Shown: positions 41,893 to 51,834 of the stretch, one piece after another
Layout of the letters: every line of letters starts with the position of its first letter
Position numbering within the stretch: the first letter of the stretch is position 1
Notes under the pieces: generated by a model
Seen by the model: only the letters and a program-made list of their open reading frames with translations
What the model was told of the DNA's origin: nothing
Database searches by the model: none
Position numbers and translations under genes: made by a program
Source of the DNA: JAAXPZ01 sp965215705
Lineage (GTDB): Bacteria; Campylobacterota; Campylobacteria; Campylobacterales; Sulfurovaceae
Assembly: GCA_965215705.1 (NCBI GenBank)
Contig: CBDCEE010000003.1
Span: 248,001-312,000 of the forward strand
Direction: 5' to 3'
Length of the DNA: 64,000 nucleotides

Positions 41893-43086
41893 GTGCTAAA
41901 TAAGAAAACCATTGATGATATCGCAGTACAAGGCAAAAGGGTTTTAGTTCGATGTGACTTTAATGTGCCTATTGTTGATGGGGTCATCACGGATGTTACC
42001 CGTTTGGAGGGGGCTGTACCCACAATCAATATGCTAGTAAAAAGGGGTGCAAAAGTGATCCTCTGCTCGCATATGGGCAAGCCCAAAGGGGAGCCAAAAC
42101 CAGAGCTGTCACTTGCTCCAGTGGCTGCCAAGCTGTCAGAGATGCTAGATAGAGATATCCAGTTTGCAGCAGACAACGAGGTGATCGGTACACATGCCAA
42201 AGCAGCTGTCGCAGCCATGAAAGAGGGCGCGATAGTTTTACTAGAAAATACGCGCTATAGAGTCGAAGAGACCAAGAACAGTGAATCATTTTCCAAAGAA
42301 CTGGCCTCCTTGGCTGATATCTTTGTCAATGATGCCTTTGGTACAGCACATAGAGCACACTGTTCCAATGTGGGTGTTACAGACTTTGTTGATATCTGTG
42401 TGGTGGGTTATTTGGTACAAAGAGAGATAGCTTTTCTAGGCAGTACTATTGCTGCTCCCCAGAGACCCTTTGTAGCTATTTTAGGCGGAGCTAAGGTCTC
42501 TGACAAGATTAAAGTCATCAATCATTTATTGGAAAAGGTAGATACGCTCATTATTGGTGGTGGTATGGCGTATACCTTTTTAAAAGCACTTGGTCATAAT
42601 GTAGGTATGTCTATTTTGGAAGAAGATAAAATAGCGTATGCATTGCAGATGATGGAGAAGGCGAAGAGGAAAAAAGTGAAGCTCTTGCTTCCCATTGATC
42701 ATGTAGTTGCCCAAGAGTTCAGAAATGATACGCCTGTTAAAGTTGTGGTGCGTGGTGCGATTGAAGAGGGTTGGGAAAGTTTAGATATTGGCCCAGCTAC
42801 GCGTAAACTATATGAAGAGGCTATTTCGGAAGCAAAAACAATTGTTTGGAATGGACCGATGGGCGTATTCGAAATGGAGAATTTTGCGCAAGGTACCCAA
42901 TCCATCGCCAAGGCCATTGCCCACACAGATGCCACGAGTATTATTGGTGGTGGCGATTCTGCTGCCGCTGTGAATCAGATGGGATATGGTGACAGAATGA
43001 GCCATATCTCTACAGGTGGTGGTGCATCACTAGAATATCTGGAAGGGAAGGAACTACCTGGCATCGCAGCTGCAGATGATAAGTAA
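41893..43086 (+). CDS. pgk: Phosphoglycerate kinase
   Basis: The 397-residue enzyme starts with GTG at 41893 behind TAGGAGAG. Motifs: RVLVRCDFNVPI, SHMGKPKGEPKPELSLAPVA, NDAFGTAHRAHCSNVG, ILGGAKVSDKIKVI, NGPMGVFEMENF, GGGDSAAAVNQMG, ISTGGGASLEYLEGKELPG. It works in glycolysis/gluconeogenesis between the two GAPDH genes. Confidence 0.95.
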   Translation: MLNKKTIDDIAVQGKRVLVRCDFNVPIVDGVITDVTRLEGAVPTINMLVKRGAKVILCSHMGKPKGEPKPELSLAPVAAKLSEMLDRDIQFAADNEVIGTHAKAAVAAMKEGAIVLLENTRYRVEETKNSESFSKELASLADIFVNDAFGTAHRAHCSNVGVTDFVDICVVGYLVQREIAFLGSTIAAPQRPFVAILGGAKVSDKIKVINHLLEKVDTLIIGGGMAYTFLKALGHNVGMSILEEDKIAYALQMMEKAKRKKVKLLLPIDHVVAQEFRNDTPVKVVVRGAIEEGWESLDIGPATRKLYEEAISEAKTIVWNGPMGVFEMENFAQGTQSIAKAIAHTDATSIIGGGDSAAAVNQMGYGDRMSHISTGGGASLEYLEGKELPGIAAADDK

Positions 43087-43235
43087 AATGAAAGATACAC
43101 ACTCTCCAGATCAAAAATACTCAACATAACAATCACTCACTCCCATGATAAAGATGCTTCTTCTCAAGGCGCATTCTAAAGATAATTGCGATAAGATTAC
43201 GCCATTAGCTAACCAATAACCAAAAAGGAAAATAT

Positions 43236-44237
43236 ATGGCAACCAAAGTCGCTGTCAATGGAACGGGAAGAATAGGACTTATTGCAATCAAAATCGCAGT
43301 AGCACGTGAGGACATGGAGTTGGTCGCTGTCAACTCTACCGCTACACCAGAGATGCTTATCTATCTGCTCAAATATGATACCGTACATAGAGGCGTGGAT
43401 GCCAAAATTTTAGATGATAAGCATATAGAAATAGCTGGAAAAAAAGTGATACTGTTTAGTGAAAGAGATCCTCAAAAATTGGACTTTGGTGCTGCGGGAG
43501 CAGAGGTGGTTGTGGAGTGTGCCGGTGTCTTTATTACCACAGAAAAAGCCCAACCTTTTCTGAAAAACGGCGTCAAACATGTGGTACTATCCTCTCCAGC
43601 TAAAGATGATACACCTACCTATGTTCTAGGTATCAATACCAATGACTATAGCGGCGAAGCCATCGTCTCTAATGCGAGCTGTACTACCAACTGCTTGGCA
43701 CCTATCTGCAAAGTGCTGGATGATGCTTTTGGCATAGAGAGTGGGCTAATGACTGCGATACACTCCTATACCAATGATCAAAACCTACTTGATGTGAAGC
43801 ATAGCAAGGACATGCGCCGAGCCAGAGCCGCTGCAGTCAACATGATCCCTACCACCACAGGAGCAGCCAGAGCGATCGCTTTGGTCATGCCGCACCTCAA
43901 AGGCAAGCTCAATGGCTATGCCATGCGTGTACCTACTACCGATGTCTCTGTAGTAGACTTGACAGTCAATCTGAAAAAAGAGGTGACAGTAGAGTCTGTG
44001 GTTGCGGCATTTGAGAAGGCAGCTGAGAGCAACTTTAAAGGCTTGATCGAGATAGATCATGACAAAAGAGTTTCAAGTGACTTTGTAGGTTCTACGTACA
44101 GTGCCACATTTGTACCAGATATGACCAATGTTGTAGACGGCAATACCGTCAAAGTATTGGCATGGTACGACAATGAGTGGGGCTACACAGAAAGACTGAT
44201 GGATATGTGTGCTTTTGTCAATCGCTATAAAGGGTAA
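43236..44237 (+). CDS. Glyceraldehyde-3-phosphate dehydrogenase, type I, second and divergent copy
   Basis: The 333-residue enzyme keeps the catalytic SNASCTTNCLAP and IHSYTNDQ, so it should be active. The cofactor site differs from the first copy: the Gly loop reads NGTGRIG rather than NGFGRIG, and the Asp that selects NAD is Ser (VNST, S34). This pattern suggests NADP(H) use and a gluconeogenic direction, by analogy with GapB-type enzymes. It is separated from pgk by 149 bases and has its own AAGGA ribosome site, so it may also be separately expressed. Confidence 0.9.
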   Translation: MATKVAVNGTGRIGLIAIKIAVAREDMELVAVNSTATPEMLIYLLKYDTVHRGVDAKILDDKHIEIAGKKVILFSERDPQKLDFGAAGAEVVVECAGVFITTEKAQPFLKNGVKHVVLSSPAKDDTPTYVLGINTNDYSGEAIVSNASCTTNCLAPICKVLDDAFGIESGLMTAIHSYTNDQNLLDVKHSKDMRRARAAAVNMIPTTTGAARAIALVMPHLKGKLNGYAMRVPTTDVSVVDLTVNLKKEVTVESVVAAFEKAAESNFKGLIEIDHDKRVSSDFVGSTYSATFVPDMTNVVDGNTVKVLAWYDNEWGYTERLMDMCAFVNRYKG

Positions 44238-44321
44238 TTACTAAAGAAGAGTATGCCACAATTTTGACACATAAATATGTTACAATGGTACATCGATGGC
44301 TTCACAGGTGGAGGTGAATGT

Positions 44322-44990
44322 ATGTATAGTTTCTTGAAGGATAAATCGGCACTCTATGTAGAAGATGAGTTAGATGTACTGAAAAATATCTCTACGCTGT
44401 TGAGCGGCTTTTTCAAACACTTTTATACGGCATCTGATGGACTACAAGCACTTGAACAGTTTGACAGAAAACATGTGGATCTTATCCTCGTAGATATAGA
44501 ATTACCCAAGATGAACGGCATAGAACTGATCAAACAGATACGCGAGACCAATCAAGATATCCTGGTGGTGATCATCTCTGCCTATACAAAAACAGACTAT
44601 CTTCTGGAGTCCGTTGAGCTTGGGCTGACCAAATATATTGTCAAACCTCTGACTTCTAAAAAAATACATACATTACTAGATGTGGTCAATAAGCATTTTT
44701 CCCTTAATGATATGATCCTCTTGTCCCCAGGTATTGAGCTTGATAAACATGCTTCAGTCGTACGATATGATAAAGAAGAGTATGCCCTTTCAAAAAAAGA
44801 GTTGGATTTTCTGATGATCATGGCATCTCAACGTATGGTGAGTTATGATGAGATCTCTTCACTATGGGAAGATACAGTACCTACTGAAAATGCGATCAGA
44901 TCTTATATCAAACATTTGAGGAAAAAACTTCCAGCAGGGGTACTTAAAAATAGAAATGGGATAGGGTACTATATTGAGAATGATGAATGA
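44322..44990 (+). CDS. OmpR-type response regulator
   Basis: ATG 44322 is preferred (222 residues) because GGAGG lies seven bases upstream; an in-frame ATG at 44277 has none. Receiver motifs: ALYVEDELDVLKN, DLILVDIELPKMNG, VIISAYTKT, IVKPLTSK. The C-terminal winged helix (LSKKELDFLMIMASQRMVSY ... AIRSYIKHLRKKLPAG ... NGIGYYIEN) is OmpR-like. Its stop overlaps the kinase start by four bases. Confidence 0.9.
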   Translation: MYSFLKDKSALYVEDELDVLKNISTLLSGFFKHFYTASDGLQALEQFDRKHVDLILVDIELPKMNGIELIKQIRETNQDILVVIISAYTKTDYLLESVELGLTKYIVKPLTSKKIHTLLDVVNKHFSLNDMILLSPGIELDKHASVVRYDKEEYALSKKELDFLMIMASQRMVSYDEISSLWEDTVPTENAIRSYIKHLRKKLPAGVLKNRNGIGYYIENDE

Positions 44991-46756
44991 GTAAGAAATC
45001 AACAAACTCCATAAGGATCACTACACTTATTATTCTTTTCCCCCTCTTGACACTTTTGTTGTATGGGGGACTGTCTCATCTTTTCTTCTTCTATGCCAAG
45101 CAGGCAGATGCCAAAAACGAACTCTCCAGATATGAAAAGATGTTGATGGATGCAGAAAAGAATAGTTTGATAGAAAAAGTGGAGAATCTTACTCGCTTTA
45201 TCCGTTATTATAACTACAAGAGTGGAGACAAAATCAAAAAAGAGGTTAAAAGTATTATTCGTGCGTCAGCCAATATTGCTAATAATATTTATCATAGATA
45301 TAAAGAAAATATGAGTGAAAAAGAGCTCAAACAACTGATCATCAATGCACTCAAACGGGTAGATTTTGAAGGGGATATCGGATATCTCTTTTTGTTGGAT
45401 ACAGAAGGAAATACCTATATCCATCCGGATCAGAATATCGTAGGAACAAATATACAGAATATCCGTGATGTCAATGGAAAATATATTATCAAAGAGTTCA
45501 TCAGTGTATTGGAAGAGAAAGGTGAAGGGTTTGTAGATTATTACTGGTATATTCCCAACACGGATAAAAAGAGTATGCATTACAAGATCACTTTTGTCAA
45601 AATGCTAGATATGTATGACTGGTATATCGGTGCAGGAGAGTATCTCAAGTATATGACTAGATTTGTGAGTGATGAGATGTTGACGTACATCAGAGAAAAT
45701 GCTTACTTTAAGTATGGACATTTCTTTGTCTCCAATTCCAACAATGAGATCATTTTTCATCCAGAGCCCGATAACATAGAGGAGCTTAGTAGGTTTAGAA
45801 TGGAAGGGGTCTATGAGGATGATAAGCGGATTGCCTTTACGGCCTATGTAGCAGAGTATGACTGGTATATCACGGCCGTCAAAGAGTTGAAAGGCGTACA
45901 GAGAAATATCCATCAACAGAAAAGCAAGAATGAGAAAAAGATAGAAAAAGATATACGTACCAATCTCTACCTGATGGTCTCTACATGGCTTTTGTCCCTG
46001 CTACTGTCTCTCTATCTCTCTTCAGTAGTGAACCGTATGCTCAAGCGATATGAAGAGCGATTGAATGAGAGTAATGACAAACTGATCTTCCAGTCTCGTC
46101 AGGCACTCATCGGTGAACTTTTCTCCATGATCGCTCACCAGTGGCGTCAACCTATCAACAAGATTGCTTCGATACTGGCGCTACTTCGATTTAATACACC
46201 TAATGACAAGCCGGACTATAAAGCATTGGATAAAAAGTTTCAAGAGATTGAAGAGAGTGTAGAGTTTATGTCTGATACGATCGATGATTTTAGAACCTTC
46301 TATCAGCCCAAAGAGAGCAGTGAAGTGGTTAACCTTAAAACGTTGATTCATAAGTCCATAGATTTTTTGAGCGGGAGTATTCGTAAAAAGGATATAACCA
46401 TTAGTGAAGAGCTGGAAGATATCGCATGCAAGATGTATAGCAATGAGTTTTTGCAGGTGATGATCAATCTGATCAAAAATGCCACAGACGCAGTCGATCA
46501 AAGAGGAGAGATCAAGATCAAACTTTATCATAAAGAGGATAAAGTGATCGTTTCGGTAGAGGATAATGGTAAAGGAATCGATCCCCAATTGCTTTCAAAA
46601 ATATTTGATCCCTACTATTCTACAAAAGTAGATTCTATGGGCTTAGGACTCTATATGAGTAGAATGATCATTGAGAAGCATTTGGGAGGGAAGATTGAAG
46701 TTGAGTCCTTGGAAAAAGGGGTACGCTTTACACTCTCTTTTCATCTGCAGTCATAA
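44987..46756 (+). CDS. Sensor histidine kinase with periplasmic dCache domain
   Basis: The 589-residue protein has an N-terminal transmembrane helix (about residues 10-32), a long helix, then two Cache-type modules (GYLFLLDTEGNTYIHPDQNIVG and a second HFFVSNSNNEIIFHPEP), a second transmembrane helix near 325-345, and the kinase core with AHQWRQPINKI near residue 384, MINLIKNATDAV and GLGLYMSRMI. Cache domains bind small organic ligands. Its 3' end overlaps the convergent PhnD-like gene by 16 bases, and that protein and its paralogue may supply its signal. Confidence 0.9.
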   Translation: MSKKSTNSIRITTLIILFPLLTLLLYGGLSHLFFFYAKQADAKNELSRYEKMLMDAEKNSLIEKVENLTRFIRYYNYKSGDKIKKEVKSIIRASANIANNIYHRYKENMSEKELKQLIINALKRVDFEGDIGYLFLLDTEGNTYIHPDQNIVGTNIQNIRDVNGKYIIKEFISVLEEKGEGFVDYYWYIPNTDKKSMHYKITFVKMLDMYDWYIGAGEYLKYMTRFVSDEMLTYIRENAYFKYGHFFVSNSNNEIIFHPEPDNIEELSRFRMEGVYEDDKRIAFTAYVAEYDWYITAVKELKGVQRNIHQQKSKNEKKIEKDIRTNLYLMVSTWLLSLLLSLYLSSVVNRMLKRYEERLNESNDKLIFQSRQALIGELFSMIAHQWRQPINKIASILALLRFNTPNDKPDYKALDKKFQEIEESVEFMSDTIDDFRTFYQPKESSEVVNLKTLIHKSIDFLSGSIRKKDITISEELEDIACKMYSNEFLQVMINLIKNATDAVDQRGEIKIKLYHKEDKVIVSVEDNGKGIDPQLLSKIFDPYYSTKVDSMGLGLYMSRMIIEKHLGGKIEVESLEKGVRFTLSFHLQS

Positions 46757-47733
46757 GTGATATCATTGGCTTTATCGATATCACGAATGATCTTCCAGTT
46801 CTTTTTATAGTTTGCAGGGATAAAGTGGTTATCCCCAAATTTGTTAAATGCTTTTGCTTCAGTACGGTTGTCCTCTTTCCATCGAAAGGTTTTGAATGCC
46901 TCTTCTATTTTTTGAGCAAGTTCAGGTTTGAGTAGGTGATTATACCCGTAGCCGGTACTAGGAAAACTGTCTGATTCGTAAATGATTTTGACTGAATCCT
47001 GTGGAATCTTGTCATGAAGCATCAATGCAGTTGTAAATCCACTGGCAATAGCAGCTACCTTATACTCTCTATGGGCTACTTTTGTGACAGATTTGATGTG
47101 GCTCCCTGAAAATCTGGATTTATAATCTAGTCCTTCTCTCATGCTAAATCGCTCTTGCAGTATCGCTACAGGTGCCTTGTGTCCAGAGTTGGATGAACTG
47201 CTGGTAAAGAGGATCGTCTCGTCCTTGATATCGTAAATGGTATGAATACCACTTTCTGGATAGGTGATGAGTTGCATCGTATATCCATAGCTACCATTTG
47301 CTTTGGCAGTCATCGCAAAGAGATGAAATCCTGCACAGTTGACTGCCGTAGGAACCGATCCTGTATTCATCCCTGCGATGTGGAGTAGCCCAGAACGCAT
47401 CGCCTCCAGTTCTGCAGAGTTTGTCTGATACGGGAAGAACTCTACTTGCTTACCGGTGACCTTCTCGATATGCTTCATCAGTGCTCTTTTGGCACCTTTG
47501 TCAAAGATAAAAGATTGGCTGGGCACATTACCAAATACCAGGGTATAGGGATCCAGCCATTTTGTAGGTTGCTTAGGGGTATCTGCCATCATGTCATTGT
47601 CTCTATCGCAGAACTGCTTGCTGAGTGTACCCTGTGGACACTCTGCTGCAGTAGCAGAAAGAGAAGTAAAGAGTAGAAGAGATAAAGCAATGACAGTAGG
47701 TTTTTTAAAGGGTGCATTCATAGGTAATTTCAT
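46741..47733 (-). CDS. PhnD-like periplasmic phosphate/phosphonate-type binding protein
   Basis: The 330-residue protein has a signal peptide (PTVIALSLLLFTSLSATAAE) followed by an unusual motif ECPQGTLSKQFCDRDNDMMAD, then the PhnD/SsuA-like fold: PYTLVFGNVPSQ, HIAGMNTGSVPTAVN, DETILFTSSSSNSGHKAPVAIL and IIYESDSFPSTGYGYNH. No ABC permease or ATPase is nearby, so it may be a sensory binding protein rather than part of an importer. A paralogue follows upstream on the same strand. The start is uncertain; a second ATG at 47721 is possible. Confidence 0.85.
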   Translation of the reverse strand: MKLPMNAPFKKPTVIALSLLLFTSLSATAAECPQGTLSKQFCDRDNDMMADTPKQPTKWLDPYTLVFGNVPSQSFIFDKGAKRALMKHIEKVTGKQVEFFPYQTNSAELEAMRSGLLHIAGMNTGSVPTAVNCAGFHLFAMTAKANGSYGYTMQLITYPESGIHTIYDIKDETILFTSSSSNSGHKAPVAILQERFSMREGLDYKSRFSGSHIKSVTKVAHREYKVAAIASGFTTALMLHDKIPQDSVKIIYESDSFPSTGYGYNHLLKPELAQKIEEAFKTFRWKEDNRTEAKAFNKFGDNHFIPANYKKNWKIIRDIDKANDITYDCR

Positions 47734-47779
47734 CTTTAGATAGTACCTAATCTTTTATGAGTATCCTCTTATGGCAGCT

Positions 47780-48745
47780 TTATTTGTGATGATCACTTTT
47801 TTTGTTAATACTACGAATGATCTCGAAATCTTTTTGATAGCTGAGTGGAATGAAGGTACTGTATCCAGAGCTGGAGAACTCTTTTTTGACAGAGCTTGCA
47901 CTGCCATCTTCACGGGTCCATTTGAAGGTAAGAAATGCCTCTTTGATCTTTTTGACCAGAGAGGGTTTGAGATTGTATGCATATCCAAATCCAGTTGTGG
48001 GAAAGGTTTGCGATGTATAGATGATTTTGATCTCTTCCTTCTTTATCAACCCTCTTTTTTGGATACGTTTTCTCACGGAGTTGGCAATGGTGGCTATGGG
48101 ATATATCTTGTTGGCAACACTGAGAATAGAGTTGCTATGCTTCCCCGAAAAGACAGCATGATAGTCTATATCCTTTTGCAGTCCAAATTGTTCCTGTAGG
48201 AGTGCTACAGGGGCTTTGAAGCCAGAGTTTGAACTGGGTGCCGTGAAAGCAATGGTTTTTCCTTTGATATCGGAAGCAGTATATATACCACTACCGGGGT
48301 AAGTGATGATCTCCATCTCGTAGCCATAGCTTCCATCCTCTTTCCCCATCATCACAAAAGGATGAAATCCAGCGTAATTCACTGCTTTGGGGACAGAACC
48401 CGTATTGAATCCAGCGATATGGAGTTTACCGATCTTCATTGCCTCTATCTCTGCAGTATTGGATTGAAAAGGGAAAAAGACTACTTTTTTACCTGTCACT
48501 TTGCTCAAATGCACAATAAAGTCATGCCATGCCTTTTTATAGACATTAGGGTCTTCGACAGGAGAGTAGGCAAAGACCAGTTCATAAGGGTTGATCCATT
48601 TGGAAGCATCGGATGGTGGATCTGCAAGCATATCACCATCTCTATCACAGTAGATCTTATCCAACTCACCATGAGGGCACTCTTTGGCTTCGATGCTGCC
48701 ATGCACTATAGTAAAAATAAATAGACTCATTAGTAGTTGTCTCAT
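47780..48745 (-). CDS. Second PhnD-like periplasmic binding protein, paralogue
   Basis: The 321-residue protein has a signal peptide (LLMSLFIFTIVHGSIEA) and the same N-terminal signature as its neighbour (ECPHGELDKIYCDRDGDMLAD), then PYELVFAYSPVEDPN, HIAGFNTGSVPKAVNYAGFH and IAFTAPSSNSGFKAPVALLQ. The Asp-rich CDRDxDMxAD loop looks like a short calcium-binding loop tied by Cys. The two genes are a tandem duplication next to a Cache kinase. Ligand unknown. Confidence 0.85.
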   Translation of the reverse strand: MRQLLMSLFIFTIVHGSIEAKECPHGELDKIYCDRDGDMLADPPSDASKWINPYELVFAYSPVEDPNVYKKAWHDFIVHLSKVTGKKVVFFPFQSNTAEIEAMKIGKLHIAGFNTGSVPKAVNYAGFHPFVMMGKEDGSYGYEMEIITYPGSGIYTASDIKGKTIAFTAPSSNSGFKAPVALLQEQFGLQKDIDYHAVFSGKHSNSILSVANKIYPIATIANSVRKRIQKRGLIKKEEIKIIYTSQTFPTTGFGYAYNLKPSLVKKIKEAFLTFKWTREDGSASSVKKEFSSSGYSTFIPLSYQKDFEIIRSINKKSDHHK

Positions 48746-48888
48746 AAAGCCATTTTATAGCATCTTTACATAAAGTTATATAAAATCTAGGATTTTACTA
48801 TATTCTGATGGTATGCCAAGTGTATATTTGTGCTAGATTTTAAAGCCCAATGGATATAATAACTATTAAAATATTTTAAGGCGTGGTA

Positions 48889-49209
48889 ATGACATTAGAA
48901 CAACTCAAAGCTATTATTACAGAAGAGACAGGCGTACTCCTCTATTTTTCAGGAGAGCACTGCAATGTCTGTCATGCCCTGCGACCTAAATTTACTGAAG
49001 CATTTGATAGATACTTCCCTTTGGTGAAGCAGATCTTTCTGGATGCGCATGAGAATCCTGAGATCTCGGCGCACTTTCAAGTCTTTTCTGTCCCTACGAT
49101 GATTGTCTATTTACAGGGACAGGAGTTTGCCAGAGAAGGGCGTGCTGTGAGTCTGCATCAGCTGGTGGAGAAGCTCTCTCGCCCTTACACCATCATGACG
49201 GAGGCGTAA
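48889..49209 (+). CDS. Thioredoxin-family protein
   Basis: ATG 48889 is preferred to GTG 48883 for ribosome-site spacing (AAGG at 48878), giving 106 residues. The active site is GEHCNVCHALRPKF (CxxC), with the cis-Pro region FSVPTMIVYLQGQ and a thioredoxin length. It has no signal peptide, so is cytoplasmic. The CNVC active site differs from the usual CGPC. It lies four bases before speA. Confidence 0.82.
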   Translation: MTLEQLKAIITEETGVLLYFSGEHCNVCHALRPKFTEAFDRYFPLVKQIFLDAHENPEISAHFQVFSVPTMIVYLQGQEFAREGRAVSLHQLVEKLSRPYTIMTEA

Positions 49210-49213
49210 GCAG

Positions 49214-51082
49214 ATGAAACAGGATTTTGGGATTTCACTCTGGGGTGAGGGAAACTTTGTGATAGAGGGAGATGATGTACGTATCAACCATGCCTCTCGT
49301 CCGGCACTGCTGGAGATCACACAGGATATCCGATCACAGGGCTATCGTGGTCCAATCCTGCTACGTTTTCCTCACCTGATCAAGAAGCAGATAGACAGCC
49401 TCTTTGATGTCTTTGCAGAGGCGAGAGTGGAGTTTGGATATCAGGGGGCATTTCAGGCACTTTTCCCCCTCAAAGTCAACCAGTTTCCTAATTTCATCAA
49501 TCATCTGATGGATGTCTCGCAGGGCTATGCCTACGGTCTGGAAGCGGGGAGCAAGGCCGAGCTGATCATCGCTATGGCAAAGACCCCATTGGGAGCACCT
49601 ATCACTGTCAACGGTTTCAAAGACAAGGAGATGATCGCCTTGATCTTTATCGCAGCCAAAAGTGGACACAACATTACCGTGACTATAGAAGGACTCACTG
49701 AACTGGAGACCATCATCGAGGTACATGAGGAGTTCAATGCTGACTGCGATACCCCTGTGGCTCCGCAGATCGGGATGCGTGTACGTCTACACAGTACAGG
49801 GATCGGCTCATGGGCGAAAAGTGGAGGCTATGGGTCAAAGTTTGGGCTCTCTTCCACAGAGCTACTTGAGGCCTATGATATCCTCACCTCGCATGGGCTT
49901 GAAGCGCAGTTCTCTATGATCCATTTTCATATCGGTTCTCAAATGTCCGAGATCAACCCTCTCAAAAAGGCACTCCGTGAAGCAGGCAACATCTATGCTG
50001 GGCTTAAGCAGCGTGGTGCAGACGGACTGAGAGCGATCAATATCGGTGGAGGGCTGGCAGTCGAGTACTCGCAGCACAGTCTCTCTCAAGAGCGTAACTA
50101 CTCGCTCAAAGAGTTTGCCAACGATGTGGTCTTTCTGATGCAGGAGATCGCACGGAGCAAGGGAGTGGAGGAGCCAGATATCTATACCGAATCAGGTAGG
50201 TTCATTGCTGCCAGTCATGCGGTGTTGGTCGCGCCTGTACTGGAGCTGTTCAGTCAAGAGTATCATGAGAGTGGGCTACGGCTCAAAGGGAGTAATCCGC
50301 CCAATCCACCGTTAATACAAGAGCTTTATGAACTCTACACCTCCATCAAAAGAGCCACTGCCAAAGAGTATCTCCATGATGCTCTCGATCATATGGAGAG
50401 CCTGTTGACGCTCTTTGATCTAGGGTATATCGATCTAGAGGATCGCTCCAACACCGAGATACTGGTCAATCTCATCATCAAAAAGGCGATCTTTTTACTG
50501 AAGGATGAAGATACCGATGAGCTCAAGCGCTTGGAGAGTCGTATTCAGGAGAAGTATCTGGTCAACTTCTCCATGTTTCAGTCTTTGCCTGATTTTTGGG
50601 GGCTGGGGCAGAGCTTCCCTGTCATGCCGATCTCTCATCTGAGCCAGAAGCCTACCCGACCGGCAAGTATCTGGGATATCACCTGTGACAGTGATGGAGA
50701 GATAGCGTTTGACGCGTCACAACCACTGCATTTGCATGACATAGATGTGGAGCAGGAGGAGTATTTTCTGGCATTTTTTCTTACGGGAGCTTATCAGGAG
50801 GTGCTGGGGATGCAGCATAATCTCTTTACCCATCCCACCGAGATCGTAGTGACCTTTGATGAGGCAGGGGGGTATCAGCTCACTGACATGATTGATGCAC
50901 AGAATCTCATGGATGTACTGGATGATCTGGACTACGATACAGATGAGATCGACCGCTCTCTAAAGCGTATGATCGAAGAGTCAGTCTCTATGGATCAGAA
51001 ACAGAAGCAGGATATTTTAGGCAAGCTTACTCTCTATCTGAGCGAAAATAGCTATCTCAAGGTCATCTCTAATGATAGGTGA
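49214..51082 (+). CDS. speA: Biosynthetic arginine decarboxylase
   Basis: The 622-residue PLP enzyme makes agmatine for polyamine synthesis. Motifs: FPLKVNQFPN (PLP Lys), GLEAGSKAELIIAMA, RVRLHSTGIGSWAKSGG, SMIHFHIGSQMS, AINIGGGLAVEYSQH, DIYTESGRFIAASHAVLV and a late ITCDSDGEIAFD. Length and order fit the long biosynthetic SpeA family. Confidence 0.95.
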   Translation: MKQDFGISLWGEGNFVIEGDDVRINHASRPALLEITQDIRSQGYRGPILLRFPHLIKKQIDSLFDVFAEARVEFGYQGAFQALFPLKVNQFPNFINHLMDVSQGYAYGLEAGSKAELIIAMAKTPLGAPITVNGFKDKEMIALIFIAAKSGHNITVTIEGLTELETIIEVHEEFNADCDTPVAPQIGMRVRLHSTGIGSWAKSGGYGSKFGLSSTELLEAYDILTSHGLEAQFSMIHFHIGSQMSEINPLKKALREAGNIYAGLKQRGADGLRAINIGGGLAVEYSQHSLSQERNYSLKEFANDVVFLMQEIARSKGVEEPDIYTESGRFIAASHAVLVAPVLELFSQEYHESGLRLKGSNPPNPPLIQELYELYTSIKRATAKEYLHDALDHMESLLTLFDLGYIDLEDRSNTEILVNLIIKKAIFLLKDEDTDELKRLESRIQEKYLVNFSMFQSLPDFWGLGQSFPVMPISHLSQKPTRPASIWDITCDSDGEIAFDASQPLHLHDIDVEQEEYFLAFFLTGAYQEVLGMQHNLFTHPTEIVVTFDEAGGYQLTDMIDAQNLMDVLDDLDYDTDEIDRSLKRMIEESVSMDQKQKQDILGKLTLYLSENSYLKVISNDR

Positions 51083-51129
51083 CCTTAAGACCATTCAAGC
51101 TATGATTACAAAAAATTAAGGAGGCAGGT

Positions 51130-51834
51130 ATGGGTCTTTTCTCTCTCATCAAAGAGGACTTTCAAACGGTCAAACGTAATGATCCAGCACTGCGTTCTTT
51201 CATAGAACTCTTGTTCAATTATCCTGGACTATGGGCACTCTTTTTTCACCGTTTTGCTCACTGGTTCTATCACAAAGGCTTGCGACTGCTAGGACGATTT
51301 ATCTCGGGTATTTCCAGGCTATTGACCAGTGTGGATATTCATCCTGGGGCACAGATCGGTAGACGGGTTTTTATCGATCATGCTACAGGTGTGGTGATCG
51401 GTGAGACAGCAATTGTGGGCAATGATGTCCTGATCTATCAGCAGGTGACATTGGGTGGGGTGAGCCTCTCACATGGTAAGCGACACCCTACCGTAGAAGA
51501 CGGTGCCGTGATCGGTGCCGGTGCCAAGGTACTGGGCAACATCACCATCGGACGTGAAGCCAAGATCGGTGCCAACTCTGTGGTGGTCAATGATGTAGAC
51601 CCAGAGTGTACCGCTGTCGGCGTGCCTGCCCATATGACCAAGCGGATCGATGGCAAAGTACCTCTGAGCCACAACATTATGCCTGATATCAACAAAGAGC
51701 TGTTTGAGTATCTGCTCAAGCGGATCGCGGTACTGGAGCATACTGTACAGACAGGTGATCTGGAGACTATGGAGAAAAAAGACCATGAGCTCGAAGAGGT
51801 CTACAAGGCATTTATCACCTCCATGGAGGACTGA
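51130..51834 (+). CDS. cysE: Serine O-acetyltransferase
   Basis: CysE acetylates serine with acetyl-CoA, the first step to cysteine. The 234-residue protein shows a helical N-terminus, LLTSVDIHPGAQIGRRVFIDHATGVVIGETAIVG hexapeptide repeats, GGVSLSHGKRHPTVEDGAVIGAGAKVLG and a C-terminal helical extension. It is tightly followed by comFC (one-base overlap). Confidence 0.93.
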   Translation: MGLFSLIKEDFQTVKRNDPALRSFIELLFNYPGLWALFFHRFAHWFYHKGLRLLGRFISGISRLLTSVDIHPGAQIGRRVFIDHATGVVIGETAIVGNDVLIYQQVTLGGVSLSHGKRHPTVEDGAVIGAGAKVLGNITIGREAKIGANSVVVNDVDPECTAVGVPAHMTKRIDGKVPLSHNIMPDINKELFEYLLKRIAVLEHTVQTGDLETMEKKDHELEEVYKAFITSMED

